A stretch of 64,000 bases of DNA, taken from contig CM034109.1 in assembly GCA_019914945.1 (NCBI GenBank), positions 8,920,479 through 8,984,478 on the forward strand. The letters are read 5' to 3'. A model generated the notes under the pieces. The model did no database searches. It worked only from the letters and a program-made list of their open reading frames with translations, and was not told where the DNA came from. Position 1 is the first letter of the stretch; each line of letters begins with the position of its first letter. Below, piece after piece: positions 11,639-23,500 of the stretch. The stretch is from Typha latifolia (lineage: Eukaryota > Streptophyta > Magnoliopsida > Poales > Typhaceae). Position numbers and translations under genes: made by a program.

Positions 11639-14600
11639 ATGGCCGCCATGGTTGCTGCTCGAAGAGTTCTTCGTCGCTCTTTGCCTTCTTCTAGGTGTGC
11701 GCTAAGGCTTCTTGCTTCTTCTCCAATTTCGGTCTTTTCTCGTCTCTCCAGGTACAAGCCGCTCTTAACATCTGCTTTTCGGCTGATTGTTTCCTCGTAT
11801 TTGCTCATAACGTTTCTTCTTTTCTAGTGGTAGGAAGAGTATCTTGAGATACACCCGAAATTTTCGATCTTTTTTTTTTCTTTCATGTAGGGTTTTGCTC
11901 TTCGCAACTGTGGTTTTTAGTTTTTCTAACTTTTATTGGGATTCCTCTTAATAGTATCTCATAGAGTTAGATATCAATTTGAAGTGGTAGGGAGAGTAGT
12001 TTGAGATACCCATCTGAAAGTTTGTCCTTTTAGTTTATGCGGGCTTCTTTTATGTGGAGTGTTGCTAGTTTGGTTTTGATTGGTTTATCTTTCCTTTTTT
12101 TTTTCAATGTCTGTTAATATAACTTCATGATTGGGATATCCATTTCAAAGATCACTTATTTTGGCATCTATTTGTTTTATTTGGCAGCTAGGATGACTTC
12201 TTCTTCTTTTTTCTTGTCTGTTGAGTCAGTATTTTCTAATTTTTCTGATTTAACCCTTTTGGTGCATTTTGTTTCTATAAAGTTGAAGTGGAGGGTTTAT
12301 TCCGTTTGTGCTCTAAATCCTGTTTCTCTACATTAACGAGCTTCCATACCATGCATGGGAATCACTTCCTTTCCACATTGTTATATCTTTGATAGTGTAA
12401 AAAGTTTAAGTAGATCAATATCATTGTTGTATTTCTTGAAAATCTAATTGCAAATATGTTGAATGAACATTTTTCTGCTGTTTATTTTGTTCTTTCTTTC
12501 TTTCTTTTGTTCATTATTCAAATATATATATGGCTAGATATTTATCGATCATTTTGGAACTCATAGGCTTCCTGCAGAGTTGGACTGTGCACAGTCTTTG
12601 ATTTGTCTGCGCACCATTAATACTTCTGCATTAGAGAGGATTGATGGTGAGTTCTATCAGGACTCAAAGTCGCACAAAGGGGAGATTGTAGAAGATTGTG
12701 GGAGAACCTCAAATGGTCATCATGGTTACACTGGTGCAGAAAATATACAGCCTCATAATTATCAAGGTGGATTCTACAGACAGAAATATGCAGGGTTTCA
12801 ACAAAACCCTAATGGGAATTATGGATATAGTTCAGGACAGCCTTATCAAAGCCTTCAGGTATACAACAGTGTGAACAGAGGTGATAACCCAAATAATCAG
12901 CAAGTGTTCGATGGAAATAAAACTTCTAACGGGCATTATGGATATAATCCAGAACAGCCTCCTCAAAGTCCCAATGGATTTGAGAAATTGAACACCAGAG
13001 GTGAGATCCCAATTAACCAGCAAGTCCTCCTTAGTGGAGAGAGATATACTAATGGGCATTACAAATATAATTCAGGACAACTGAATCAAAGTTCCATTGT
13101 ATACAACAGAAAAGATTCCAAAGAAGATCTTCCAGATAATAGGCAATTTTTTAATGGTGACAAATTGGCAGATATTCATTCGAGACATGGAAGTTTTCAT
13201 CAGGAAAAGGCTGCAGAGTTACCACACAGCAACCGAGCTGGATTTCACACAGCAGATAGTGGACAGCCTTATCAAAGTCCAGGTGAATTTTACAAAGCAA
13301 ATGCTGCTGGGTTTCAGCAAGCCCCTAATGGACATTATGGATATAATCCAGGACAGGCCTATGAAAATCCAGATATGCATAACAGAGTTGACCTGAGAGG
13401 CCATATACCAAATATCCAGCAACAATTTCCTGGAGAGAGCACTACAAATATTCATCCAAGACCTGGTGGGTTTTATCAGGAAAATCCTACAGAATTTCAG
13501 CACAGTAACCTTGGCGGTCAGCGTCAGCATAACAATATTTCATTCCAAAGTGGGATAGCTTATCCACAGACTATGGAGAATAACACAGTTAATGAGGGAT
13601 TATCTTCTAGAGAGTCTTCTGAATGTGTAGAAGCAAGCCATCGTAAGGGTACTATTGGTGAACTGGATGAATACTGCAGAGAAGGAAAAGTAAAGGAAGC
13701 TGTGGAAGTTCTGGCTTTGTTAGAGGAAAATGGTGTGGTTGTGGACATTCCTAGGTACTTTCAGTTGATGCAAGCATGTGCAGACGCTTCTTCTGTAGAG
13801 CAAGCAAGGGCTATCCACGAGCACATTTCACAAACAATGGTTAATATTGAAGTTGGTGTTCACAACAAAATTCTAGATATGTATACTAAGTGTGGTTTGA
13901 TGGATGATGCTAAGAAGCTGTTTGAGAGCATGCCTAAGCGGAATTTAACATCTTGGGATACTATGATCAGGGGTCTTGCTAATAATGGTCTTGGAGAAGA
14001 AGCAATTGAACTTTTCTCTCAGTTTAAGCAGATGGGACTTAGGCCAGACAGTGGCATGTTTGTCAACGTTTTCTTTGCCTGTGGGGTGGTAGGAGCAGTT
14101 GATGAAGGAATGTTGCATTTTGAATCAATGCAGAAGGACTTCAGCATTACCCCTAGCATGGAACATTACATGGGCATCGTAGATATGCTTGGGCAATCTA
14201 GTTATTTGGATGAAGCTCTTGAGTTCATTGAACAGATGCCTATTGAACCAAGTGTTGATATTTGGGAGTCTCTGATGAATCTTTGTAGAGTTAATGGTTA
14301 TTTGGAGCTGGGTGATCGATGTGCTGAGATTGTTGAGCAATTAGACTCTTCCAGGCTAAATGAACAAGCTAAAGCAGGTCTTTTGCCAGTCAAAGAAAAG
14401 GAGCTTGCAAAGGAGAAAGAAAGAAAGAAGGCTAACCTTCTCGAAGTCAGAAATAGGGTTCACGAGTATCGGGCAGGGGATAGATCCCATCCTGAACATG
14501 AGAAGATTTATGAACAGCTGAGGTATTTGTCAGCACAAATGAAGGAGGCTGGTTACATCCCAGATACCCGATTCGTTCTTCATGATGTTGATCAAGAATC

Positions 14601-14832
14601 CAAGGAGGAAGCTTTGCTAGCTCATAGCGAGAGGTTAGCCGTTGGTTATGGCCTTCTGACTAGTGCTGCCCGGTCGCCTATTAGGATTATAAAAAACCTT
14701 CGTTGCTGTGGAGATTGTCACAATGCTTTGAAAATCATCTCAAAACTTGTTGGTCGTCAACTCATTGCCAGGGATGCTAAGAGGTTTCACCATTTTGAGA
14801 ATGGGGTATGCTCTTGTAAGGATTATTGGTGA
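11639..14832 (+). CDS. MEF8-like: DYW-class pentatricopeptide repeat protein, MEF8/MEF8S type (RNA-editing factor)
   Basis: Two exons: 11639-11751 and 12567-14832 (792 residues). The CATAG acceptor at 12566 restores frame, giving SRLSR joined to LPAELDCAQS. Exon 1 encodes an Arg/Ser/Leu-rich mitochondrial-type presequence. Residues about 80-370 are a low-complexity Asn/Gln/Gly/Tyr-rich region with repeated NGHYGYNPGQ-like units. A short PPR tract follows at about 400-600 (GKVKEAVEVLALLEENG, MYTKCGLMDDAKKLFESMP). The DYW deaminase domain covers about 660-792, with H724 and E726 (HSER), C752/C755 (CGDC) and a C-terminal DYW after CSCK. Few PPRs plus an intact DYW and a repeated N-terminus fit MEF8 (At2g25580), whose relatives supply deaminase activity to C-to-U editing in organelles. 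Zinc and catalytic residues are present, so it should be active. Assignment within the DYW2/MEF8 group rests on remembered similarity. Confidence 0.88.
12805..13480 (+). repeat. Degenerate in-frame tandem repeats in the MEF8-like gene
   Basis: Four copies of a motif encoding NGxYxYxxxQ lie near 12811, 12928, 13051 and 13327, each within a unit of about 39-41 codons. The units also share a (D/E)IPxNQQ-like segment and an F(x)GE/DK segment. The copies differ by several substitutions, so the repeat is old. It codes for the low-complexity N-terminal region of the DYW protein. Confidence 0.85.
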
Positions 14833-16245
14833 CAACAGCCTGTAAGTTTTATTTGCTTACCTTTATTTTAAATGAATATTTGCATTGTTTCTTGGCAGTG
14901 ATGGAAGAAGTAGCAATTGCAATTTGATCATACATATCCTTTTCATAAACATACTGATCTGGTTTTGATGCACTGCTTAAGCGTCATTTTATTTCTTTGC
15001 TACATTTATTTAGCATTTTATTGCAAAAAGTTTACGTACTGGCTGTTCTCTTGTGCTATTCTACTTGCTAGTTTCTAGCCTTTCTGCTGCAGTAAGTTGT
15101 CCACTCGAATTGAAATACAGAAATACAAATGTTTCTTTTGTGCATCTCTATAACTTACATTCTTTTTCATTCATCTCTATAATTTGTGTACAATTGCTTG
15201 GCATAATGTAATGGATAATACTTAATATTGGGCTTTTCATGAATTTATAAACAATTCTTTTTCATGATAAACCAAGCATATGCTTATCTTTGCATCTCAA
15301 CTTGCAGAGTTCGGTTACATTGACTTATCTTTGCTTGTCCAACTTGCAGAACTTGGTTATTCCGAATATTGTGCTCTGACACACGGTAGAACTTGGCATT
15401 TATTTGTTGATGAGAAAGCTTTCGATGACCCATTATGAGATCGGCTTTATTTTGAAATTTTAGTAGTATTAAATGACAGAAGATGGGCTTAGAAGATTGA
15501 ATTTTGGATCAATCTTAGCCTTAGAAACTATGATGAGCTCATGTAACGATTGAAGTTGGAACAAAGAAGTCAGCTATGAAGTGGGAACAGCCAAAAATTG
15601 TTTGGAAAAACGGGATTGAAACTCTTCAGCTCGTGTATACGCTGTGTTAGGGAGGCCAAAGATGCGCCCTGAATTATTTTCTTTCTTGGTATAGTGATTG
15701 TAAAAGCTCAGTATACCTTTGTGATGGACCGACGACCTTGTGCTGAATTAACTCTTAAGATTTAAATTATACTTTTCTAATTTCCACATCAAGTATTTTC
15801 TTTTGCTTATAAATTACAGTGCAAACGTTTGCTCTCATTTTTAAAAGTTATATCACAAATTCTTCTTTTGGAGGCCAAAGTATTATATGCTTTCATATTT
15901 GTAATGTCCCACCATATTTCTTTCTGGTCGAGCATATCAATTTCTTGATTCCTGTTTGAACTAATTTAGATTGTACAAAATGATTATATATGTAGGAAAT
16001 GAAAGGGAATGCTACTGGCTAGCAAACTCTATGCTATCTATATAATCAAATTACTCAACTCAGATTTTAAGAAATACGGATTGTAGAAAAATGATAGCAT
16101 GAGGAGAATAAAAAGCGACCTATACATTACAAACTCCAATGTACATCCTGCTTTATTGATAGCAAATCGAACAGCAAAGTAGGCTCTGAATTTAATTCCA
16201 GAAAATATAAACAAAAAATCTGCTTACAACAATAGGCAATTAACT
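14833..16245. other. Intergenic between convergent MEF8-like and PSA3 genes
   Basis: This AT-rich region holds the 3' UTRs of two converging genes. A small imperfect repeat containing TTGACTTATCTTTGC / CTTATCTTTGCATC and CAACTTGCAGA lies at about 15282-15355. No gene or RNA is supported. Confidence 0.4.
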
Positions 16246-18350
16246 TCAGTTTTCCCTATTCTGCCTAAGAAATTCGAGGTCCTTCATCTGCCGCTGTGCA
16301 GCTTCTTTAGAGAGAGTTTTCTGACCTGTATAACTTCTCTCTCCAGCGGAAAGCTTTTTTGCCATGGAACTGACTATGCTATCAATATTAGATCTCCCAA
16401 CTGATGGGAAAACCCCATTCAGCATAATACATAGCAACTTCACATCCTCTTCTTCTACGGGATCCTGGCCAAAGCAGCACACAAATATGGCCTCAAGAGC
16501 TTTCTCCACTCGAATCTCCATTGGTATATCTGGGGTCTGAGCCTTTGACTTAGCCCGTTTCTGCATGTCAATTTGAGTTGCTTTAGACACTCATATTAGC
16601 ATGAAAGAGCAAATTAACAGACATGGATCATGATGCTATAAGAAGATGAAAAAACAAATCCAACAATGCCAAAGAAATGTGTAACATTGATGGATGAAGA
16701 ATTGTTTGTTTCTTATTCATTGCATTCTGGTGCATTTGCATTAATAAATTAAATGGCCTAAAATCTCAAAGAAAATAAGTGCAGCTCTAAGGTTCTCTTA
16801 TGCTATTATGCTGGTTCACAAAGGGGAAAAAATTCAGCAACTTCAGTTTGCAACTCTTATTCCTTCCTCAATATCATATTCCAGTGTATTCGAAGAGGAT
16901 ATGCTATGCATGCTAACATATTAGATGACAGAATTTATCAGGGTCACCGAGCAGAGCAGAAAGATCCAGACATGGATAAAATGTTTATCTGAATACAATA
17001 CTATATATCATACCTCCTTTGCAGAAGTCATCAGTGCAAGAAAAGTCTCTTCCTCAAACTCAATATCATTAGAAATGCGAAGCCTTGCTACGCCCTCCAA
17101 TATCTCTTCAGATTTCAGAAGCCCAGCACCAACAGCAGCTAACCAGCAACACAAAAGAACATACAACGGATCTCCTGCCTAGCCAAAAGCAAGAACTAGA
17201 CTTAATAACCGAGTACCACATGCTTGGTGAATGATTTGCAAGATAATTGCACTATTATTACATTAGCAAACATAAACCAAAAACCCATGTTTCTTGCATA
17301 CATTGGCTTCATAGTGCACATTTTTTATATGAAATACATTTGTTTTAAGAATAATGTGCTCATTTATGTGTAATTTATTATTGATTATGATACGGCATTC
17401 TTTATTTGCGCATTATTATACACAACGTACCTATAAACCACACGATTACATCAAATAGATTCTGTTTCCAAGCAGCATTGTCTTCAGTCCTATGTTTGCT
17501 AATATGATTATAATGTGGAAAAATAGTGTAACAGCTTCTTTTACTACCTACAAATGCAAACACTAGTCCTTGTGATAGTTTAAAAATCAGGCAAGCATAA
17601 AGGAAATGCCTAGCTAGTGACATTAAGAAATGCAACAGAAGACGAGACGGAAATCACAAACTGAGCATCGTGCAGTAAAATTAAGAAACATAAATTCAAG
17701 GGTTCTTTCTCTACTAGTTGAATAATTCCTAGGAGCTTGTACTCTTAATAAGATTATATGCTATTGCATTGCTGGCCAACATTAGTAGTTTGGATGTAGC
17801 GACTCTCTAGCTTCCGAAGAAAACGCAAGCATATTTGGCAATTACCAAAGGATCGCTAGATATAACAATTAAGAACAATAACCCAATAAACCTACAATGC
17901 ATAGCAGGAAGCTCAAAAGCTATCATTTTTACATTATAACGAAGCAAAAAGAAAAAAATGATAAATTTATGTCAGATAACCAACCCGGCCGCGTCGATCT
18001 TTGAACTCGTAGAAGGCCTGGGAGTCGGTAATCCCGCACTTCTTCCCAACTCTTCGCCGGAACTCCGCGAAGTCGACGATGTCGTCGCCGACACCACCCT
18101 CGTCGCTAAAGATCCTCGCGATGAGCCCCACCACCGGAAGAGCCCCAATCAACTTGCTCGCGATGGAGGCGGCCGAGTTAGGGTTCCGCTCCATGTAAGC
18201 CACGACCCTAAGCCCTCCGCCGTTGCCGGAGACTCTTCCGCCGCCACGGGAGGAGTTCCAGCGAGGGGAGGAGACGAAGACGAGGAAGGGATTGGAGTGG
18301 AGGAGAGAAGACGAGAGTGGAGGTTTTAGGCTTACCGTAAGGATTCCCAT
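16246..18350 (-). CDS. PSA3: Photosystem I assembly factor PSA3, chloroplastic
   Basis: Three exons on the minus strand, 18350-17985, 17178-17014 and 16560-16246, join in phase 0 to 281 residues. The first about 50 residues (Ser/Leu/Arg-rich, ending near GGGLRVVAYMERN) look like a chloroplast transit peptide. The mature part reads NSAASIASKLIGALPVVGLI, FAEFRRRVGKKCGITDSQAF, AGDPLYVLLCCWLAAVGAGL, MEIRVEKALEAIFVCCFGQD and LSKEAAQRQMKDLEFLRQN. In maize and Arabidopsis PSA3 (At3g55250, PDE329) is a thylakoid-peripheral protein that works with PYG7 to build photosystem I around PsaC. Length and the conserved C-terminal domain fit that family. The identity is from memory of the family, not a search. 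Confidence 0.82.
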
Positions 18351-18551
18351 GGCCGTGATGGAGAAGCGAGGATGGTGGTGTTCTCGCTTCGTTATCTCTT
18401 GAGAGAAGCAGGGGATAGGATGACTACACCGTTGGTGCGGTTACCGCAGTTTAAGTAATTGCTTCAGTAAGAGAGGATGAAACACATAAATCGGACATGA
18501 AGTCTTTTTTTTTTTGTTTTTTTGACTGCAAAGAGCTGAGGTCAGCTTAGA

Positions 18552-19097
18552 TTATAATTTCTGTCGCCACTTGTCCACGTCGACAGCTAACAGTTTACAG
18601 ATCTCCGGTGGAGCGTTGTTTAGACGCTCCACGTGGCAGTACCCCGAGGCCAAACTGGCCTTCGCTGCTGCCCAATCAGCGACCGCATTGGCCTCTCTCC
18701 CTACATGGGTTAACCTGACCTCACCCAAACTATTGGCTAGCTGCGCACATTCACGCGCGAGGTTTCGGACGCGCCATGGGCTGCGCTCTGGCTGCTGCAT
18801 GCAGCTGATGGCCTCGGTGCAGTCTGACTCAACCTGTAGCCTGGGACCTCCCCTCGCCATCCTCAACGCCAGTCTAATAGCCCAGAGTTCGGATTGAAGC
18901 GCCGAGGTGCCCGGGCACGGCTCCCAGCCCGCCTGAAGGAACTCTCCCTCCGCGTTACGGAAAATGGCCGCTGCTCCGCCTTGGTACGCACCAGCTCGCA
19001 GCGCTCCGTCGGTGTTTGCTTTGATCCCGCCCCGGCTCGGCGGCTCCCGGGGTTTCCTTGTCATTCGTAACCCGGGGTCTTCCGCTTGATTACGCAC
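18552..19097 (-). pseudogene. LINE RNase H domain (fragment)
   Basis: The frame contains IKANTDGALR, SALQSELWAIRLAL, LQVESDCTEAI and THVGREANAVADWAA. These carry the D, E, D and H/D residues of an RNase H active site. It is the C-terminal part of the LINE polyprotein and lies in a different frame from the preceding zinc-binding segment, so the element is broken. It has no start codon of its own in the parent protein. Confidence 0.85.
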
Positions 19098-19695
19098 CTG
19101 TACTCCTCCGCCATTTGAACCGCAGCCCTGACCACGGCCAGCTCCGGCGTACGCTTCTCTCTAAACACCACGCCATTCCTGCTCTTCCACAGAGACCACA
19201 GCGTGCATGCTATCAAACCTTTGGCCCGACCGTCTTCCTCTGCGCCCGCACTCCACTCCTTCGTGATCCAATCTTGGTCAATCTCCGCCGCCGCCAGCCG
19301 TTCTCTGGTACCCAGGATCGCCCATACCTCCCGGCTGTATCTACATGAGAAGAGGAGGTGCTCGCTCGTCTCACTGAACAGCCCGCACATGGCACAGCTA
19401 GCCTCTGGGCCGATATGCAGGTAGCGGAGGTAGACTCGCGTCGGGAGCCTGCCCCACAGAAGCTTCCAGCAGAAGACTCTGATCCTTGGCGAAACCTGGA
19501 GACGCCAAAGATTACTCCACCCTGCCCATTGCTGAGCACTTTGAGGGAGCAGGGACTGGTATATCGCCTTGACCGAAGGCGTTCCCCGTGGGTGCGGCCA
19601 CCAGATCCACCTGTCCTCGCTGGCGGCGGCTCCCATGGTGCAGTTGGTAATCTCGAAAGCCAGCTCAGAAGTCGATTCACTATTCTGACCAGGAA
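19061..19695 (-). pseudogene. LINE reverse-transcriptase zinc-binding domain (zf-RVT fragment)
   Basis: The frame includes WRLQVSPRIRVFCWKLLWGR, LPTRVYLRYL, ASCAMCGLFSETSEHLLFSC and LWKSRNGVVFREKR. This is the Cys/His-rich domain found after plant LINE reverse transcriptases. The frame is open beyond the first Met up to about 19695, where the truncated element begins. It overlaps the RNase H frame at 19061-19097 through a frameshift, so this copy cannot make a functional polyprotein. Confidence 0.85.
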
Positions 19696-19700
19696 CAAAT

Positions 19701-20545
19701 TTTATACTTCCTTTTCCTTCTTCTACACAACTATGTAAATTATAATATTTATTTTATCAATTGGAAAAGATTATAAAACTAATGGCTAATTCATCGACAT
19801 GATTGAAGCAGCTCATCGAATTTTTTATTTTTCCCCTATACATGGATTTTTGTAGCAGTGCCAATATCGTGCCGTACGTGTTTATGTTTTGCTATAGTTT
19901 TTCCTTAAGGCTTGATGAAATATATTTTTCTAGTATGTTATTTATGGTTGCCAAAGTTTAAAAAAAATCATGCACGACAGCACGACAGTGTAAAATAGAA
20001 TCCACCATCCAGAAGCTAGTAATGATTATAATCATTTTGAAGTACAGTAGTTGACAATAATGTCGAAAAGAAATCAACAGCACTTAATCTACTACATTTT
20101 TCAACGCTATAAAATTCCATTCTTAACATAAATTGCAATGCAAACCGCTTTTGCAAATTCTGGGAATAGCAAATAAGATGCATTTATCTCAACTTTTTGC
20201 TTATCCCTATCATTATGGACATTTATTATGAATGGCGTGTACATTTCTTATGTCAAAACTTTATATTTGCAATCTGCTTTCGTATTTACTGCCGACCACG
20301 ATCTAGCTTCCACCTTTGCTATTGACAGATGTTGCCATTAGCTCCAAGATATTGGCCGTGTCAAGTAAATTCCAACTGCTTACGTCTGTGCTGCGCTGGA
20401 TTATATTGGAAAAAAGTTGCTCAGGTTCACTATTGTCGCCAGTAAAATTTGCTCGACAGTCTGAAACTTGAAGATTATTTACAATCTTTGACGGATATAA
20501 ACATGTTAAGTGCCATCTGCAAACATTTAATCAGAACACACTTCC
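19701..20545. other. Intergenic, AT-rich
   Basis: This lies between the LINE remnant and the stop codon of the SUMO-protease gene and should include that gene's 3' UTR. No gene, RNA or structured repeat is recognised. Confidence 0.4.
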
Positions 20546-23500
20546 TTATTCTTCATCACTACTGCAAGGCGTGGCTGATTCTGTCATGCCATCTTCCAGC
20601 CTCACACTCTCAAATTCTTCAAGTAGCAGCTCTCTTATTCTCCGTCGCAACCCAGAAGCCTCTTCAGGTTTGAACCACTTTCGACCAAACTGTCAGAGCA
20701 ACAGACCGCAAAGAAAAAAATGAATGAATGGAAAAGAATAATCACTTGAGTTGAAGCATCTAAGTAATGCTTATCTAACCATGTCAAGATCTCTTCTTTT
20801 CAGCCTTTCAGGTGCCTCTCTAATAAATCGCTCAATGAAGTAAAGCACAAAAAGGCCACAATCGTACTCGTTTTTCTGCTGGGGCACCTGGTGTAAGTAG
20901 ACATTAAGTCATGATTAGATTTTTGGTGTATTGTAAGCAGGTGACTGCCATCATAGAAAGCATATTGCTGGAATTGAAAGATCACCATTGGACGAAACAA
21001 CTTGAACTTACAAACTTTAGAATTATAGTTTTGGAATGAATATAAGCAATTACTTTCTTGTATTTAATAGGAATTCTCATTTGAAATTGGAGTGTCAAAG
21101 GCAAATTAAGTAAATATCTAGTTGTAAAGAAGGTATTAAAGTACAAGATTAAAATCCAAATGGTAAGTCATTAAATACTCTTGCAATTGTCATGATACAT
21201 CTCCAGCCTTATCATCAGTTTACACTTTAGGCAGTTATATGGACAACCAATATAAATAGGATACCTTATCTTACTCCTTAGCACCAGTATACAGACAACC
21301 AATATGAGCCATATGGACATCCTTATTTGCAAGAGACTATTAGCAGTTCCATATAGGGTCTCCATACCTGACAGCTATATAGGTCATAACTCACAAGACA
21401 TGGACAAATGGTTTAAATAAATACTCTGTATTTACATGAACATCAAAAAAGTCATAGACGAAACAAACATATGATGGTAGTGGTATTCTATTAGCACGAT
21501 TATAATTGTCTTTCTAGAATGAGATGTTTCACTTTCATGTCATTCACTTAAAAGTAGATCATATCAATAAATAGAACAAAACTTAAAGCATATCAGATAG
21601 CATGTGAACATCTTGAAAGATAGTTCCAACTTCCAAGAAGTGCTTCTACACACATTTTCATGACAAAACCAGATTGCCTAAATTAGCTGATAAATAAGAA
21701 AGGCTTCTCCACAAGTTTCATATGCTTACCAATGCTGAAATTGATTTTGTTACTGGTTCCAACACATTGTTTTGAACAATTACTAGCATAAACTATCGAA
21801 AACTTTTTCAAATTGCTAATCAGGTTATTTACAGTATTTACCATTACTTTTTCCTTCTGAATCTTATCTGGAAGATGTTTCCATATCCTTTCTGGAATAG
21901 CAATACCTGGAGAAGCATTCCGAATTACATGGTTCCATTCTTCTATAAGAAACCTGCAATGTATAACAGGACTTACGCATTGTTATCGATGTTTTACTCA
22001 AGCGAGTCAACAATGTACAATAAGATATCGACACAAGACGAGTATACGTAGTGTCCTCATATAAAAGTTATTTCCCTAAAATTTAAATTACTAAAGCCAA
22101 AACTTGCAGATGCCCCATAAATTTTAAGTTCTGTAAATGCCAGTATCAACTATCAAAGTATCAAGTTCAGAAAGTCCCATTCTTCATTAGATATTAATTA
22201 TCAAATAGAAAACCATCCTAAAGATGAATGTCCCCAAGATAAGGTCATTGAGGTGGACAATGGAGTTCGAAATATTACTGGATTGTTTCCAAGGTTTGAA
22301 CCCATGGCCTCTTACATGAAAGGTGCAAGCCTCACCATCACACCAAATTTTTTACGTCAACAGTCCCGTAAATATTTCTAGGAAAATAAAATATAAATAT
22401 GCAGAAGGATAGAGCTTAAAATTCTTTATAATGCCGACACCAATAAGTGGGAGCGAGCTGATAACATGTGAGAGGATTCTAGTTGAGATAAGCCTTGTAG
22501 GTCAAGATACATGTGAGAACATAGGCGTAAGCCCCCCACCCCCCAAAAGATTGTGAAAGACTAGAAGCATAGAAGATGACTCTTTTTGTTATTATAGACC
22601 TATAATTGTGAATTTGATAAGAGTTTTTGCTCATGTTATATTGTTATTTATTTTAGATATTTGGTTGTGATTTTTGTAAACTTGTTATGGTTGTAAATTG
22701 TGAATTATGGTTATGTTATTTAATTTTTGGTGTAGTGCATCATTACAAATTTTATATATACTATGTTGGTGTTAAAAACAAATATATATTATATATAATA
22801 TTTTTAAAATTTTCATATAAAAAATGTTAAACCACCTTGTCACCCGCCTTCTGCCTTGGTGCTAGATGGTAGGGTGACCGCCCGCCACCCACGACTGCTT
22901 TTCAAAACATTAATGATATCTAAAAATTATATAATGTAAAGTGCACAATTATTTAATCAAAAGACTGAAGTACAATAGCAGGTGCTTACCATGAAACAGT
23001 TTTAAAAATTGAACTGCTGGAATGAAGCCCTAAAGAGTCCAAATGAAGTACAATAGGCCCCAATTCATCTTCTTTTCCTGGAAGACAAATGATGGCCAGG
23101 CTCCAGTGCAGACTGGTCACATACAGAAATTCAATCAATTACCACAAAAAAAAATCTGAAAATGGCAGAAAACTATATATTCAATAAATTCCACATTAAG
23201 TTGCAAAAAGGAAAGCAATAAACAGTGAACAGCATAATGTGATGAGGAGTATCAAATGTGTGGAACCTTGTGCAAAACAGGTGGTTCGGAATCGAGAGTA
23301 CAGTATTATTTTTGTTATCATAGCTTTCAAAGATAAAGGTAGAGAAAGATGCCCTTGCAAAATAGCACATAAAGATATGGCTGAATACATATTAACCTTC
23401 CCAAAGCTTCAACTAGCGAGAATCTTGTGCTATGGGATGCCATTTTTCATATTTATGTCAACAACCATTTACAATAGAGAAACAACTTACTTTCCATGAA

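Larger units (their letters stand above)
18504..19700 (-). mobile_element. 5'-truncated LINE (non-LTR retrotransposon) remnant
   Basis: A GC-rich island stands in AT-rich flanks. Read on the minus strand it encodes the zinc-binding domain that follows reverse transcriptase and then an RNase H, the 3' end of a plant LINE. The minus-strand 3' end carries an A-tract, seen as T-rich sequence at 18504-18523 on the plus strand, consistent with a poly(A) tail. The reverse transcriptase and endonuclease parts are missing, as expected of 5' truncation at insertion. The 5' edge is placed near 19700, where base composition returns to AT-rich. No target-site duplication could be recognised by eye. Confidence 0.85.

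Noticed and set aside
19358..19738. 126-residue plus-strand frame over the LINE remnant
   Set aside because: Antisense to the zf-RVT frame; no recognisable domain.
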